Origin: Streptomyces sp. SLBN-31
Lineage (GTDB): Bacteria; Actinomycetota; Actinomycetes; Streptomycetales; Streptomycetaceae
Reading direction: 5' to 3'
Length of the DNA: 64,000 bases
Assembly (NCBI RefSeq): GCF_006715395.1
Contig: NZ_VFNC01000002.1
Location: forward strand, 2,480,001 to 2,544,000
Part shown: piece after piece, positions 8,501 to 17,731 of the stretch
Layout: the number at the start of each line of letters is the position of its first letter
How positions within the stretch are numbered: the stretch's first letter is position 1
Program-made: the position numbers and the translations under genes
The notes under the pieces: generated by a model
What the model was told of the DNA's origin: nothing
Seen by the model: only the letters and a program-made list of their open reading frames with translations
The model's database searches: none

Positions 8501-8534
8501 CGAGGGGCGCACTCCGTGCGGAGTGCGCCCCTCG
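8501..8534. terminator. Bidirectional hairpin terminator between small ORF and dnaE
   Basis: A perfect inverted repeat with 16-bp arms (8501-8516 and 8519-8534) and a 2-nt centre lies between two convergent genes. There is no T-tract, as is common for Streptomyces terminators. Confidence 0.8.
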
Positions 8535-8550
8535 CGCGTCCATGGCGTGC

Positions 8551-11500
8551 TCAGCCGGCCAGGCAGGACGGGCCGAGCAGCACCTTCAGGTCGCCGAAGA
8601 GCGCGGGGTCGGGCTTCACCCGGTGCCGGTCCAGCCGCAGTACGGTCGTCTTCGTCGGGCCCTGGAGCTTGATGCGGACCTCGCTCTCGCCCTTGTGGTG
8701 GGTGAGGATCTCACCGAGGCGGCTGACCATCGGCGGGGTGACCCGGGTGGCCGGGATGGTGAGGATCACGGGCGCGTTGGTACCCGCGTTGGACAGGTCG
8801 GGGACCTGCAGCTCCATCGCCACGAGCCGGGGCACGTCCTCGCGCTTGTCGAGACGGCCCTTGACGAACACCACGGCGTCCTCGACGAGTTGGGTCGACA
8901 CCAGCTGGTAGGTCGCCGGGAAGAACATGCACTCGATGGAACCGGCGAGGTCCTCGACGGTGGCGATCGCCCAGGCGTTGCCCTGCTTGGTCATCTTGCG
9001 CTGCAGACCGGAGATGATGCCGCCGATGGTGACGACCGCGCCGTCCGCGTGCTCGCCGCCGGTGAGCTGGGCGATGCCCGCGTCGGCCTTGTCGGACAGC
9101 ACGTGCTCCAGGCCGAAGAGCGGGTGGTCGGAGACGTACAGGCCGAGCATCTCGCGCTCCTGGGCGAGCAGATAGGTCTTGTCCCACTCCTCGTCGGTGA
9201 ACTGCACGTCGAGGCCGAAGCCAGGCTCGCTGGTCTCCTCCTCGCCCATCCCGCCGAAGAGGTCGAACTGGCCCTCTGCCTCCTTGCGCTTGACCGCGAC
9301 CACGTTGTCGATCATCGGCTCGTACTGGGCGGTGAGTCCCTTGCGGGTGTGACCGAGGGTGTCGAAGGCACCGGCCTTGATCAGTGATTCCGTGGTGCGC
9401 TTGTTGCAGGCGGTGGCGTCGACCTTGTCGAGGTAGTCCGGGAAGGACGCGTACTTCCCCTTCGCCTTACGGGCCTTGATGATCGACTCGACGACGTTGG
9501 TGCCGACGTTGCGCACGGCCTCCAGGCCGAAGAGGATCACGTCGTCGCCCTGCGCGGCGAAGTTGTGCACCGACTCGTTGACGTTCGGCGGGAGCACCCT
9601 GATGCCCATGCGGCGGCACTCGTTGAGGTAGATCGCCGACTTGTCCTTGTCGTCCTTGACGGACGTCAGCAGGGCGGCCATGTACTCGGCGGGGTGGTTG
9701 GCCTTCAGATAGGCGGTCCAGTACGAGACCAGGCCGTACGCGGCCGAGTGCGCCTTGTTGAAGGCGTAGCCGGCGAACGGCACCAGCACGTCCCACAGGG
9801 CCTGGATCGCCTCGTCGCTGTAGCCGTTCTTCTGGGCGCCGGCCTGGAAGATGGTGAAGTTCTTGGCCAGTTCGTCGGGCTTCTTCTTGCCCATCACGCG
9901 GCGGAGGATGTCGGCCTCGCCGAGCGAGTAGCCGGCGATGATCTGGGCGGCCTTCTGCACCTGCTCCTGGTAGACGATCAGGCCGTAGGTGACGTCCAGG
10001 ACCTCCCTGAGCGGCTCCTCCAGCTCGGGGTGGATCGGGGTGATCTCCTGGAGCTTGTTCTTGCGCAGGGCGTAGTTGGTGTGCGAGTCCATGCCCATCG
10101 GGCCGGGACGGTAGAGCGCGGAGACGGCGGAGATGTCTTCGAAGTTGTCCGGCTTCATCAGACGCAGCAGCGAGCGCATGGGGCCGCCGTCGAACTGGAA
10201 GACGCCGAGGGTCTCGCCCCGCTGGAGCAGTTCGAAGGTCCTGGGGTCGTCCAGCGGGAGACTCAGCAGCTCGAGGTCGATGCCCTTGTTGGACTTCACC
10301 ATCTTGACGGCGTCGTCCATGATCGTCAGGTTGCGCAGGCCGAGGAAGTCCATCTTCAGCAGGCCGAGCGACTCGCAGCTCGGGTAGTCCCACTGCGTGA
10401 TGGTCACGCCGTCGGTGTGCCGCACCCAGACCGGCACGTGCTCGGTGATGGTCTCGCTGGACATGATCACGCCGGCGGCGTGCACGCCCATCTGTCGGAC
10501 CAGGCCCTCGACGCCCTTGGCGGTGTCGATGACCTTCTTCACGTCCGGTTCGTTCTCGTACATCGCCCGGACCTCGCCCGCCTCCGAGTAGCGGGGGTGC
10601 GAGGGGTCGGTGATGCCGTTGAGGTCGATGCCCTTGCCGAGCACGTCGGCGGGCATGGCCTTGGTGATGCGGTCGCCCATTGCGTACGGATAGCCCAGCA
10701 CGCGCGCGGAGTCCTTGATCGCGTTCTTGGCCTTGATCTTGCCGTAGGTGCCGATCATGGCGACCTTGTCGGCGCCGTACTTCTCCGTCACGTACCTGAT
10801 CACCTCGACGCGCCGACGCTCGTCGAAGTCGATGTCGACGTCGGGCATGGAGATGCGCTCGGGGTTGAGGAAGCGCTCGAAGATCAGGCCGTGCGGGATG
10901 GGGTCGAGGTCGGTGATGCCCATGGCGTAGGCGACGATCGAGCCGGCCGCGGAGCCTCGGCCGGGGCCGACCGCGATGCCGTTGTTCTTGGCCCACATGA
11001 TGAAGTCGGCGACGACGAGGAAGTAGCCGGGGAAGCCCATCGAGATGATGACGTCCATCTCGTAGTCGGCCTGCTTCTGGCGGTCCTCGGGGATGCCGCC
11101 GGGGAAGCGGCGCTCCATGCCGCGGCGGACCTCCTCCTTGAACCAGGTGACCTCGGTGTACCCCTCGGGGATGTCGAACTTCGGCATGAGGTTCTTGGCC
11201 TCGAACATGCCGGCGGTGTCGACCATCTCGGCGATCAGGAGGGTGTTGCGGCAGCCCTCCTGCCAGGCGTCCGAGGAGTCGATGGCGTACATCTCGTCCG
11301 TGGACTTCAGGTAGTAGCCGGTGCCGTCGAACTTGAAGCGGTCGGGGTCGGAGAGGTTCTTGCCGGTCTGGATGCACAGCAGGGCGTCGTGGGCGGTCGC
11401 CTCGTGCGCGTACGTGTAGTGCGAGTCGTTGGTGACCAGCGGGGGGATGCCGAGCTTGCGGCCGATCTCCAGCAGACCGTCGCGGACCCGGTGCTCGATG

Positions 11501-12090
11501 TCGATGCCGTGGTCCATCAGTTCCAGGAAGTAGCGGTCCTTGCCGAAGATGTCCTGGTAGTCGGCCGCCGCCTTGAGGGCCTCCTCCTCCTGGCCCAGGC
11601 GCAGCCGCGTCTGCACCTCGCCGGAGGGGCAGCCGGTGGAGGCGACGATCCCCTCGGACCACTGGGAGATGGTCTCCTTGTCCATGCGGGGCCACTTCTG
11701 CAGCCAGCCCTCGGCGTAGGCGTCGGAGGAGAGGCGGAAGAGGTTGTGCAGACCCGTCGAGTTCACGGCCCACATGGTCTTGTGGGTGTAACCACCGGAA
11801 CCGGAGACGTCGTCCCGCTTCTGGTGCGGCTGGCCCCACTGGATCTTGCGCTTGTTGCGCCGGGACTCCGGGGCGACATAGGCCTCGATGCCGATGATCG
11901 GGGTGACCCCGGCATTCTTCGCGGAGTGGAAGAAGTCGTACGCCCCATGGAGGTTGCCGTGGTCGGACATGGCGATGTGCGTCATGCCCATCTCGTTGCA
12001 GGCGTTGAACATGTCCTTGAGCCGCGCGGCACCGTCCAGCAGCGAGTACTGGGTGTGGACGTGCAGGTGCGTGAACGGCGGCTTTGACAC
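8551..12090 (-). CDS. dnaE: DNA polymerase III alpha subunit (replicative)
   Basis: A 1179-residue replicative polymerase. The N-terminal PHP domain starts with FTHLHVHTQYSLLDGA, and IAMSDHGNLHGAYDF follows. The C-family polymerase core contains GPGRGSAAGSIVAYAMG and the catalytic acidic cluster PDVDIDFDERRR around residue 417. Helix-hairpin-helix and OB-fold regions follow (GGIISGLQRKMTKQG near residue 1010). Length and order of domains match DnaE1 rather than the shorter error-prone DnaE2/ImuC. The gene is transcribed alone leftward, divergent from the DUF2252 gene, and ends next to a strong bidirectional hairpin. Confidence 0.97.
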   Translation of the reverse strand: MSKPPFTHLHVHTQYSLLDGAARLKDMFNACNEMGMTHIAMSDHGNLHGAYDFFHSAKNAGVTPIIGIEAYVAPESRRNKRKIQWGQPHQKRDDVSGSGGYTHKTMWAVNSTGLHNLFRLSSDAYAEGWLQKWPRMDKETISQWSEGIVASTGCPSGEVQTRLRLGQEEEALKAAADYQDIFGKDRYFLELMDHGIDIEHRVRDGLLEIGRKLGIPPLVTNDSHYTYAHEATAHDALLCIQTGKNLSDPDRFKFDGTGYYLKSTDEMYAIDSSDAWQEGCRNTLLIAEMVDTAGMFEAKNLMPKFDIPEGYTEVTWFKEEVRRGMERRFPGGIPEDRQKQADYEMDVIISMGFPGYFLVVADFIMWAKNNGIAVGPGRGSAAGSIVAYAMGITDLDPIPHGLIFERFLNPERISMPDVDIDFDERRRVEVIRYVTEKYGADKVAMIGTYGKIKAKNAIKDSARVLGYPYAMGDRITKAMPADVLGKGIDLNGITDPSHPRYSEAGEVRAMYENEPDVKKVIDTAKGVEGLVRQMGVHAAGVIMSSETITEHVPVWVRHTDGVTITQWDYPSCESLGLLKMDFLGLRNLTIMDDAVKMVKSNKGIDLELLSLPLDDPRTFELLQRGETLGVFQFDGGPMRSLLRLMKPDNFEDISAVSALYRPGPMGMDSHTNYALRKNKLQEITPIHPELEEPLREVLDVTYGLIVYQEQVQKAAQIIAGYSLGEADILRRVMGKKKPDELAKNFTIFQAGAQKNGYSDEAIQALWDVLVPFAGYAFNKAHSAAYGLVSYWTAYLKANHPAEYMAALLTSVKDDKDKSAIYLNECRRMGIRVLPPNVNESVHNFAAQGDDVILFGLEAVRNVGTNVVESIIKARKAKGKYASFPDYLDKVDATACNKRTTESLIKAGAFDTLGHTRKGLTAQYEPMIDNVVAVKRKEAEGQFDLFGGMGEEETSEPGFGLDVQFTDEEWDKTYLLAQEREMLGLYVSDHPLFGLEHVLSDKADAGIAQLTGGEHADGAVVTIGGIISGLQRKMTKQGNAWAIATVEDLAGSIECMFFPATYQLVSTQLVEDAVVFVKGRLDKREDVPRLVAMELQVPDLSNAGTNAPVILTIPATRVTPPMVSRLGEILTHHKGESEVRIKLQGPTKTTVLRLDRHRVKPDPALFGDLKVLLGPSCLAG

Positions 12091-12295
12091 GGTGTGGCCT
12101 CCATGGAAAACAGTCGGTGACGGGCGCTGGGACAGTTCCGGGGTCAGCGTCGAAGTCTATGCCTCGGCACTGACACTGGAGGGGCTCCCCCGCGTACCTT
12201 CACAGCGAGGGCCGCGGGCACTTCCGCGCACCCTCGACCGTTGGACACGACAGAAACGCTGTCGTACACATCCATGCACCAGGAGGCACCTCGCG

Positions 12296-13621
12296 ATGTC
12301 GGTACCCCAGCTCAACGACGAGCAGCGCGGCGACGAGATCCTTGCCGTCTTCGACACCGCCTTCGGCGAGCTCCTGGCCGCCGACCCGGCAGCGTTCCGT
12401 GTGAAGTTCCGCAAGATGGCGGCGTCCGCCTTCGCGTTCTACCGGGGCACGGCGTGCCTCTTCTACCACGACCTCGACGCCGAGAAGCGGGGCGGACCGT
12501 ACCTCGACGAGCGCACCTCGCGCGTGTGGATCCACGGTGATCTGCACGCGGAGAACTTCGGCACGTACATGGACTCCAACGGCCGCCTGGTCTTCAACGT
12601 CAACGACTTCGACGAGGCCTACGTCGGGCCCTTCACCTGGGACCTGAAGCGCTTCTCCGCCTCCGTCGCGCTGATCGGGTACGCGAAGGCCCTCAGCGAC
12701 GACCAGATCACCGAGCTGGTGCGGGTGTACGCGGGCGCGTACCGCGAGCGCGTCCACGCGCTGGCGACCGGCGCCAAGCGCGACGAGGTGCCGCCCTTCA
12801 CGCTGGACACCGCCGAGGGGCCGCTGCTGGGCGCCCTGCGCGCCGCCCGCTCGCTGACCCGCTTCGAGCTGCTGGACTCCATGACGGAGATCCGCGACTT
12901 CGAGCGCCGCTTCGCCCCGGGCGGCGGTTCCATCGAGCTGGACGCGGCCACCCGCTACAAGGTCCTCGCGGCCTTCGACGGCTACCTGGAGACGCTGCCG
13001 GACTCCTCGCTGGCCCGCCCCGACTCCTACCGCGTCAAGGACGTGGTCGGGCGCCGCGGCATCGGCATCGGGTCGGCCGGACTGCCGTCGTACAACATCC
13101 TTCTCGAAGGGCACAGCGACGCCCTGGAGAACGACGTGGTGATCTACATCAAGCAGGCCCAGACCCCGGCCGTCTCCCGGCACATCACCGACCCGGCGAT
13201 CCGCGACTACTTCCAGCACGAGGGCCACCGCACGGTGATCTCGCAGCGCGCCCTGCAGGCGCACGCCGACCCGTGGCTGGGCTGGACCGAGCTGGACGGT
13301 GCGGGGCAGCTGGTGGCCGAGGTGTCGCCGTACGCGGTCGACCTGGACTGGGGCGACATCGACGACCCGGAGGAGATCGCGGCCGTCGTCGCCGACCTCG
13401 GCCGGGCCACCGCGACGATGCACGCGGCGGCCGACGACACCTCCGGCGAGTCCCTGGTGCCGTTCTCCACTGAGCGGGCCATCGACGCGGCGATCGCCGC
13501 CGACGAGGCGGGCTTCGCGGACCTCCTGGTCGACTTCGCGCACGACTACGGCGCACGCGCGCGTGCGGACCACCAGATCTTCGTGGACCTGTTCCGCAAC
13601 GGCAGGATTCCGGGTCTCTAA
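12296..13621 (+). CDS. DUF2252 family protein
   Basis: A 441-residue protein with the typical DUF2252 features: FYRGTACLFYHDL near residue 45, then WIHGDLHAENFGTYMDSNGRLVFNVNDFDEA. The latter resembles the catalytic loop of aminoglycoside-phosphotransferase/kinase folds (HGDLHxxN, then a Mg-binding Asp-Phe-Asp). The block GRRGIGIGSAGLPSYNILLEGH follows. ATG at 12296 has AGGAGG 10 nt upstream, whereas the frame extending further upstream runs over the dnaE gene and is spurious. Kinase-like activity is an inference from fold motifs; no substrate is known to me. Confidence 0.85.
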   Translation: MSVPQLNDEQRGDEILAVFDTAFGELLAADPAAFRVKFRKMAASAFAFYRGTACLFYHDLDAEKRGGPYLDERTSRVWIHGDLHAENFGTYMDSNGRLVFNVNDFDEAYVGPFTWDLKRFSASVALIGYAKALSDDQITELVRVYAGAYRERVHALATGAKRDEVPPFTLDTAEGPLLGALRAARSLTRFELLDSMTEIRDFERRFAPGGGSIELDAATRYKVLAAFDGYLETLPDSSLARPDSYRVKDVVGRRGIGIGSAGLPSYNILLEGHSDALENDVVIYIKQAQTPAVSRHITDPAIRDYFQHEGHRTVISQRALQAHADPWLGWTELDGAGQLVAEVSPYAVDLDWGDIDDPEEIAAVVADLGRATATMHAAADDTSGESLVPFSTERAIDAAIAADEAGFADLLVDFAHDYGARARADHQIFVDLFRNGRIPGL

Positions 13622-13688
13622 CGGTCCGTAATCTCACAGCCCGTTTTTAGGGGTCCCTTACAGGACCGCGTGACAGACTCTCCACACC

Positions 13689-14381
13689 ATGGACATATCC
13701 GGGATCCGGCTCAGGGCGCTGCGCGCGGCGGTGTTCACGACACTGGTCGTGACACTCGGCACCGCGTCGCACGTGCTGCTGTCCCGGGTCCCGTTGCCGC
13801 TGAACACGGTGGCCGCCGTCGCCGTCGCCGTGTTCGCGGTCTCCTACGCGCTGGCCGGCCGCGAGCGCGGATTCGGGCCGATCGCCGCCCTGCTGATCCC
13901 GCTGGAGCTGGCCGCAGACACGGTCTTCACCACCGGCCAGCACGTCTGCTACGGCCGGGCCGGCGGCCCGGTCGCCGGGCCCCTGCGCTCCGTCGGCTGG
14001 GATCTGCTGTGCGGCAGCAACACCCAGGTCGGCACCCCGCTGACCCGCGTCACCGGCACGGGCACGGACCGTCTGACGGTGCTGATGGCGCACGCCGCCC
14101 CGGGGACGGCCTGGCTGCTGCTCGGCGCGCACGTCTGCGTCGGGCTGCTGGCCGCCGCCTGGCTGGGCCGCGGCGAGCGGGCCCTGGCGGAGCTGGTGCG
14201 GGCCGTGACCGCGACGACGTTCCGGCCGCTGCTGCTGGCGGTCGCCGCGGTGACCGTCCGGCCGACGACGGCGGTCCCGCGCGTACGGCGCCCCCGGCTC
14301 CGTACGGCCGTCGTCCGCGACCGGCTTCTCGTGCACTCCCTGGGACGACGGGGACCACCCTGCTCGACCGCTCTCGCCTGA
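13689..14381 (+). CDS. Hypothetical membrane protein
   Basis: A 230-residue protein with an N-terminal membrane segment (AAVFTTLVVTLGTASHVLL), another at TVAAVAVAVFAVSYALAG, a third around IAALLIPLELAADTVF, and later hydrophobic stretches near TAWLLLGAHVCVGLLAAAWL and TFRPLLLAVAAVTV. The C-terminal 40 residues are Arg-rich and probably cytosolic. It has a His/Cys pair (GQHVCYGRAG) and a second one near GAHVCVG, which might bind a metal, but this is speculation. No family recognised. The frame has strong third-position GC. A weak inverted repeat (GGTCC/GGACC) at 13652-13667 separates it from the DUF2252 gene. Confidence 0.65.
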   Translation: MDISGIRLRALRAAVFTTLVVTLGTASHVLLSRVPLPLNTVAAVAVAVFAVSYALAGRERGFGPIAALLIPLELAADTVFTTGQHVCYGRAGGPVAGPLRSVGWDLLCGSNTQVGTPLTRVTGTGTDRLTVLMAHAAPGTAWLLLGAHVCVGLLAAAWLGRGERALAELVRAVTATTFRPLLLAVAAVTVRPTTAVPRVRRPRLRTAVVRDRLLVHSLGRRGPPCSTALA

Positions 14382-14470
14382 TCCACGGCTCCGAAGAGCA
14401 CTGAGCACGTCACCTCTCACCCACGTATCACGCGTACGGCATGTGCGCGTCCCCCATGGAGATCACCGAT

Positions 14471-15313
14471 ATGAGCAAGCGGAACAGCGCGGCGGCGAAG
14501 ACGGCGGCCCGGGAGCGGCTGCGTCAGGAGCGCGAGCGCCAGGCCAAGCGGGCCAAGGCCAAGCGCCAGATCATCGTCGCCGCCTCGGTCGTCGCCGTCC
14601 TCGCGGCGGCCGGCGGCATAGGCTACGCCGTCGTCCAGGCCAACAAGCCCGGCCACTGGGAGGCCGTCAAGAGCGACAAGGTCGTCGCGCCGGCCAACAC
14701 CACCGGCACCAACGGCACGACCGTCGTCATCGGCAAGGCGAACGCCAAGAAGACCCTCAAGGTCTACGAGGACCCGCGCTGCCCGATCTGCGCCACCTTC
14801 GAGCAGACCGTCGGTTCCACGGTCAAGAAGGACCTCGACGACGGCAAGTTCAAGATCCAGTACATCGGCGGCACCTTCCTCGACGGCGACTCCCTGGGCA
14901 AGGGCAAGATCGGCTCGCGCGGCGAGGGCTCCAAGAACGCGATGAGCGCCATGGGCGCCGCGCTGAACGTCAGCGACGAGGCCTTCCTCGAGTACAAGAC
15001 GGCGCTGTACTCGAAGAAGTGGCACCCGGACGAGTCCACCGACAAGTTCAAGAGCGACGACTACCTCATCAAGGTCGCCCAGACCGTCCCGGCCCTGAAA
15101 GACAACAAGACGTTCCAGAACGACGTCAAGAGCGGCAAGTACGACGCCTGGGCGCTCGCCATGTCGAAGACCTGGGACACCAACAAGGACGGCGTGACCG
15201 GCACCCCGAGCTTCGTCATGAACGGCAAGATCCTCACGGCCGACAGCCAGGGCAACCCGCCCATGACGGTTGCGCAGTTCAACCAGGTGGTCGGCGCGGC
15301 TCTCAAGGCCTGA
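14471..15313 (+). CDS. DsbA-like thioredoxin-fold membrane-anchored protein
   Basis: A 280-residue protein with a Lys/Arg/Ala-rich cytosolic N-terminus of about 35 residues, one membrane anchor (IIVAASVVAVLAAAGGIGYAVV) and an extracytoplasmic thioredoxin-like domain. The active-site motif is CPIC at residues 104-107 (DPRCPICATFEQ), and the cis-Pro region GVTGTPSFVMNG lies near residue 245. This fits actinobacterial DsbA/BdbD-like thiol oxidoreductases that act on secreted proteins. ATG 14471 was chosen because the sequence starting MSKRNSAAAK is typical of this family; an upstream frame start at 14441 is less likely. A hairpin at 15330-15361 follows. Confidence 0.87.
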   Translation: MSKRNSAAAKTAARERLRQERERQAKRAKAKRQIIVAASVVAVLAAAGGIGYAVVQANKPGHWEAVKSDKVVAPANTTGTNGTTVVIGKANAKKTLKVYEDPRCPICATFEQTVGSTVKKDLDDGKFKIQYIGGTFLDGDSLGKGKIGSRGEGSKNAMSAMGAALNVSDEAFLEYKTALYSKKWHPDESTDKFKSDDYLIKVAQTVPALKDNKTFQNDVKSGKYDAWALAMSKTWDTNKDGVTGTPSFVMNGKILTADSQGNPPMTVAQFNQVVGAALKA

Positions 15314-15329
15314 CCGACCTCCGGGAGAA

Positions 15330-15361
15330 GAGCGGGCGAACTTTCGCGAGTTCGCCCGCTC
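15330..15361 (+). terminator. Hairpin terminator after the DsbA-like gene
   Basis: Arms of 13 bp (15330-15342 and 15349-15361) with a 6-nt loop lie 17 nt after the stop codon of the DsbA-like gene and just before phoD. Confidence 0.65.
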
Positions 15362-15365
15362 GGGC

Positions 15366-15387
15366 GTCTACCGATCAGTAACCTGAT
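15366..15387 (+). promoter_or_regulatory. phoD promoter: possible PHO-box repeat and -10 hexamer
   Basis: Two 11-nt units share ACC at positions 5-7 (GTCTACC then AGTAACC) in direct repeat, a weak match to the PhoP binding unit GTTCACC. The hexamer TAACCT at 15379-15384 ends 8 nt before the GTG of phoD, so the message may be leaderless and the PHO-like repeat would overlap the promoter. The match is degenerate. Confidence 0.35.
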
Positions 15388-15392
15388 CGCTC

Positions 15393-17054
15393 GTGACCAG
15401 TCGATACAGAACCGACGAGAGCTCCAACCCGCTTTCCCCGCGCCGTCGTACGGTCGTCAAGGCCGCGGCGGCGACCGCTGTCCTGGCCGGCCCGCTCGCG
15501 GCCGCCCTGCCCGCCCGGGCCGCCGCGGAGACCCCGCAGTTCCTGCACGGCGTCGCCTCCGGCGACCCGCTGCCCGACGGCATCCTGCTGTGGACCCGCG
15601 TCACGCCCACCTCGGAGGCGACGCCCGGCTCCGGCCTCGGCCCGGACACCGAGGTCGGCTGGGTCGTCGCCACGGACCGGGCGCTGACGAACATCGTCAC
15701 CAAGGGCTCCACCACGGCCACCGCCGCCTCCGACCACACCGTCAAGGCGGACATACGGGGCCTGCAGCCGGCCACCGACTACTACTTCCGCTTCTCGGCC
15801 GGCGGCACGGACTCCCCGGTGGCGCGCACCCGCACCGCGCCGGCGGCGGACGCGGCCGTGACCTCCCTGCGCTTCGGCGTGGTCTCCTGCGCCAACTGGG
15901 AGGGCGGCTACTTCGCCTCGTACCGCCATCTCGCGGACCGGGGCGACCTCGACGCCTGGCTGCACCTCGGTGACTACATCTACGAGTACAAGTCCGGCGA
16001 GTACGCGGCCCGTGGCACGGTGGTCCGTCCGCACGCGCCGGCCAACGAGATCCTCACGCTCGCCGACTACCGCACCCGGCACGGCAAGTACAAGACCGAC
16101 CCGGACCTGCAGGCCCTGCACCTCAAGGCGCCGGTCGTCGCGATCTGGGACGACCACGAGTTCGCCGACAACGCCTGGTCGGGCGGCGCGGTCAACCACA
16201 CCGAGGGCGCCGAGGGCGCCTGGACCGACCGCAAGGCGGCCGCCAAGCAGGCCTACTTCGAGTGGATGCCGGTGCGCCCGGCGATCGCGGGCACGACCTA
16301 CCGCCGGCTGCGCTTCGGCAAGCTGGCCGACCTGTCGCTGCTCGACCTGCGCTCCTTCCGCTCCCAGCAGGCGGCCTCCGGCTCCGGCACGGTGGACGAC
16401 CCGGACCGCACCCTCACCGGCCGCGCCCAACTCGACTGGCTGAAGGCCGGGTTGAAGGCCTCCGACACCACCTGGCGGCTGGTCGGCAACTCGGTGATGA
16501 TCGCGCCGTTCGTCGTCGGCTCGCTCTCCGCGGACCTGCTCAAGCCGCTGGCCAAGTTGCTCGGCCTGCCCCAGGAGGGGCTCGCCGTCAACACCGACCA
16601 GTGGGACGGCTACACCGACGACCGGCGCGAACTCCTCGCCCATCTGCGGTCCAACGCCATCCGCAACACCGTGTTCCTCACCGGCGACATCCACATGGCG
16701 TGGGCCAACGACGTGCCGGTGGACGCCGGCACCTACCCGCTGTCGGCCTCGGCCGCCACGGAGTTCGTCGTCACCTCGGTGACCTCCGACAACCTCGACG
16801 ACATCGTGAAGGTCCCCGAGGGCACCGTCTCCGCGATCGCCGCGCCGGTCATCAGGGCCGCCAACCGGCACGTCCACTGGGTCGACACCGACCGCCACGG
16901 CTACGGCGTCCTGGACATCACCGCCGACCGCGCGCAGATGGACTACTACGTCCTGTCCGACCGCACGGACCGGAACGCGACCTCGACCTGGGTGCGTTCG
17001 TACCGCACCCGCAGCGGCACGCAGAAGGTCGAGCGGACGTACGACCCGGTCTGA
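15393..17054 (+). CDS. phoD: PhoD-family alkaline phosphatase, Tat-secreted
   Basis: A 553-residue secreted phosphodiesterase/phosphatase. The N-terminus has a twin-arginine signal (SPRRRTVVK followed by an Ala-rich core ending in ARAAAE near residue 47). The PhoD N-terminal domain follows, then the metallophosphatase core with its metal-ligand motifs: [30 protein letters not shown] and [10 protein letters not shown]. PhoD enzymes use Ca and Fe and release phosphate from phosphate esters outside the cell. In S. coelicolor phoD is known to be PhoP-regulated under phosphate starvation. The GTG start has no RBS but a -10-like hexamer 8 nt upstream. It converges with the next gene with no spacer. 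Confidence 0.95.
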   Translation: MTSRYRTDESSNPLSPRRRTVVKAAAATAVLAGPLAAALPARAAAETPQFLHGVASGDPLPDGILLWTRVTPTSEATPGSGLGPDTEVGWVVATDRALTNIVTKGSTTATAASDHTVKADIRGLQPATDYYFRFSAGGTDSPVARTRTAPAADAAVTSLRFGVVSCANWEGGYFASYRHLADRGDLDAWLHLGDYIYEYKSGEYAARGTVVRPHAPANEILTLADYRTRHGKYKTDPDLQALHLKAPVVAIWDDHEFADNAWSGGAVNHTEGAEGAWTDRKAAAKQAYFEWMPVRPAIAGTTYRRLRFGKLADLSLLDLRSFRSQQAASGSGTVDDPDRTLTGRAQLDWLKAGLKASDTTWRLVGNSVMIAPFVVGSLSADLLKPLAKLLGLPQEGLAVNTDQWDGYTDDRRELLAHLRSNAIRNTVFLTGDIHMAWANDVPVDAGTYPLSASAATEFVVTSVTSDNLDDIVKVPEGTVSAIAAPVIRAANRHVHWVDTDRHGYGVLDITADRAQMDYYVLSDRTDRNATSTWVRSYRTRSGTQKVERTYDPV

Positions 17055-17624
17055 TCAGAGCGTTTCGAGGAAGCCGAGCGCCACCCGCCAGGTGGCCTCG
17101 GCGGCCTCCTCGTCCCAGTCGGGCAGTGCGGGGTCGGTGTAGAGGTGGCCGGCGCCCGCGTACCGGTAGATCTCCACGTCCGCGCCCGCTCTGCCCATCT
17201 GCAGGTACCAGGCGCTCAGCCAGTCGTCCGTCTCGAACGGATCCGGCTCGGCCACGTGCAGCTGGACCGGCAGCTCGTCCACCGAGGCGTTCGGCGCGAT
17301 GTCCGACGTGCCGTGCAGGAGCAGCAGCCCGCGGGCCTTGTCGTCGCCGAGCGCGAGGGTCTGCGCGATGGAGGCGCCGAGCGAGAAGCCGGCGTACACC
17401 AGGCCCCGCTCCGAGTAGGGCGCGGCGGCCAGCACGGCACGCTTGAGCAGTTCGTCCTTGCCGATCTCGTCCTTGAACGCCATGCCCTCCTCGACCGTCT
17501 CGAACGTGCGTCCGTCGAAGAGGTCCGGGGTCCACACCTCGTGTCCGGCGCCGCGCAGCCGGTCCGCGGCCTCGCGCACCGCGGGCCGCAGGCCGTAGGT
17601 CGAGTGAAAGAGCATGATGTTCAT
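17055..17624 (-). CDS. Dienelactone hydrolase family protein
   Basis: A 189-residue alpha/beta hydrolase. Motifs are a nucleophile elbow YAGFSLGAS, an Asp-containing HVAEPDPFETDD and a histidine at YAGAGHLYTDPAL, consistent with a Ser-Asp-His triad (classical dienelactone hydrolases use Cys). The start MNIMLFHSTYGLRP at 17624 gives the canonical N-terminal strand; an upstream extension adds an unlikely basic stretch. Its stop codon abuts the stop codon of phoD on the other strand (17054/17055). Natural substrate unknown. Confidence 0.85.
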   Translation of the reverse strand: MNIMLFHSTYGLRPAVREAADRLRGAGHEVWTPDLFDGRTFETVEEGMAFKDEIGKDELLKRAVLAAAPYSERGLVYAGFSLGASIAQTLALGDDKARGLLLLHGTSDIAPNASVDELPVQLHVAEPDPFETDDWLSAWYLQMGRAGADVEIYRYAGAGHLYTDPALPDWDEEAAEATWRVALGFLETL

Positions 17625-17718
17625 GAGGCCATGGTGCCAGCCGGGACCGACGGCGCCGTCCGGCGGCCGTACCCGTTTCCCGCCCGAAGTCACATGTTCA
17701 TGACCCCGCCACGCCGGT

Positions 17719-17724
17719 TAGGTT
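17719..17724 (+). promoter_or_regulatory. Candidate -10 (TAGGTT) of leaderless mscS transcript
   Basis: TAGGTT ends 7 nt before the ATG at 17732 with no Shine-Dalgarno in between. The spacing would place +1 at the A of the start codon. Confidence 0.5.
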
Positions 17725-17731
17725 CGCAGGC

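Noticed and set aside
9565..12087. An 840-codon open frame antisense to dnaE
   Set aside because: Long antisense frames are expected in very high-GC coding sequence; the encoded protein has no recognisable domain, and dnaE is unambiguous.
11888..12295. Upstream extension of the DUF2252 frame into dnaE
   Set aside because: It runs through the 5' end of dnaE on the opposite strand; ATG 12296 has AGGAGG at proper distance.
13652..13667. Terminator after DUF2252 gene
   Set aside because: Only a 5-bp arm (GGTCC/GGACC) with a 6-nt loop; too weak to list.
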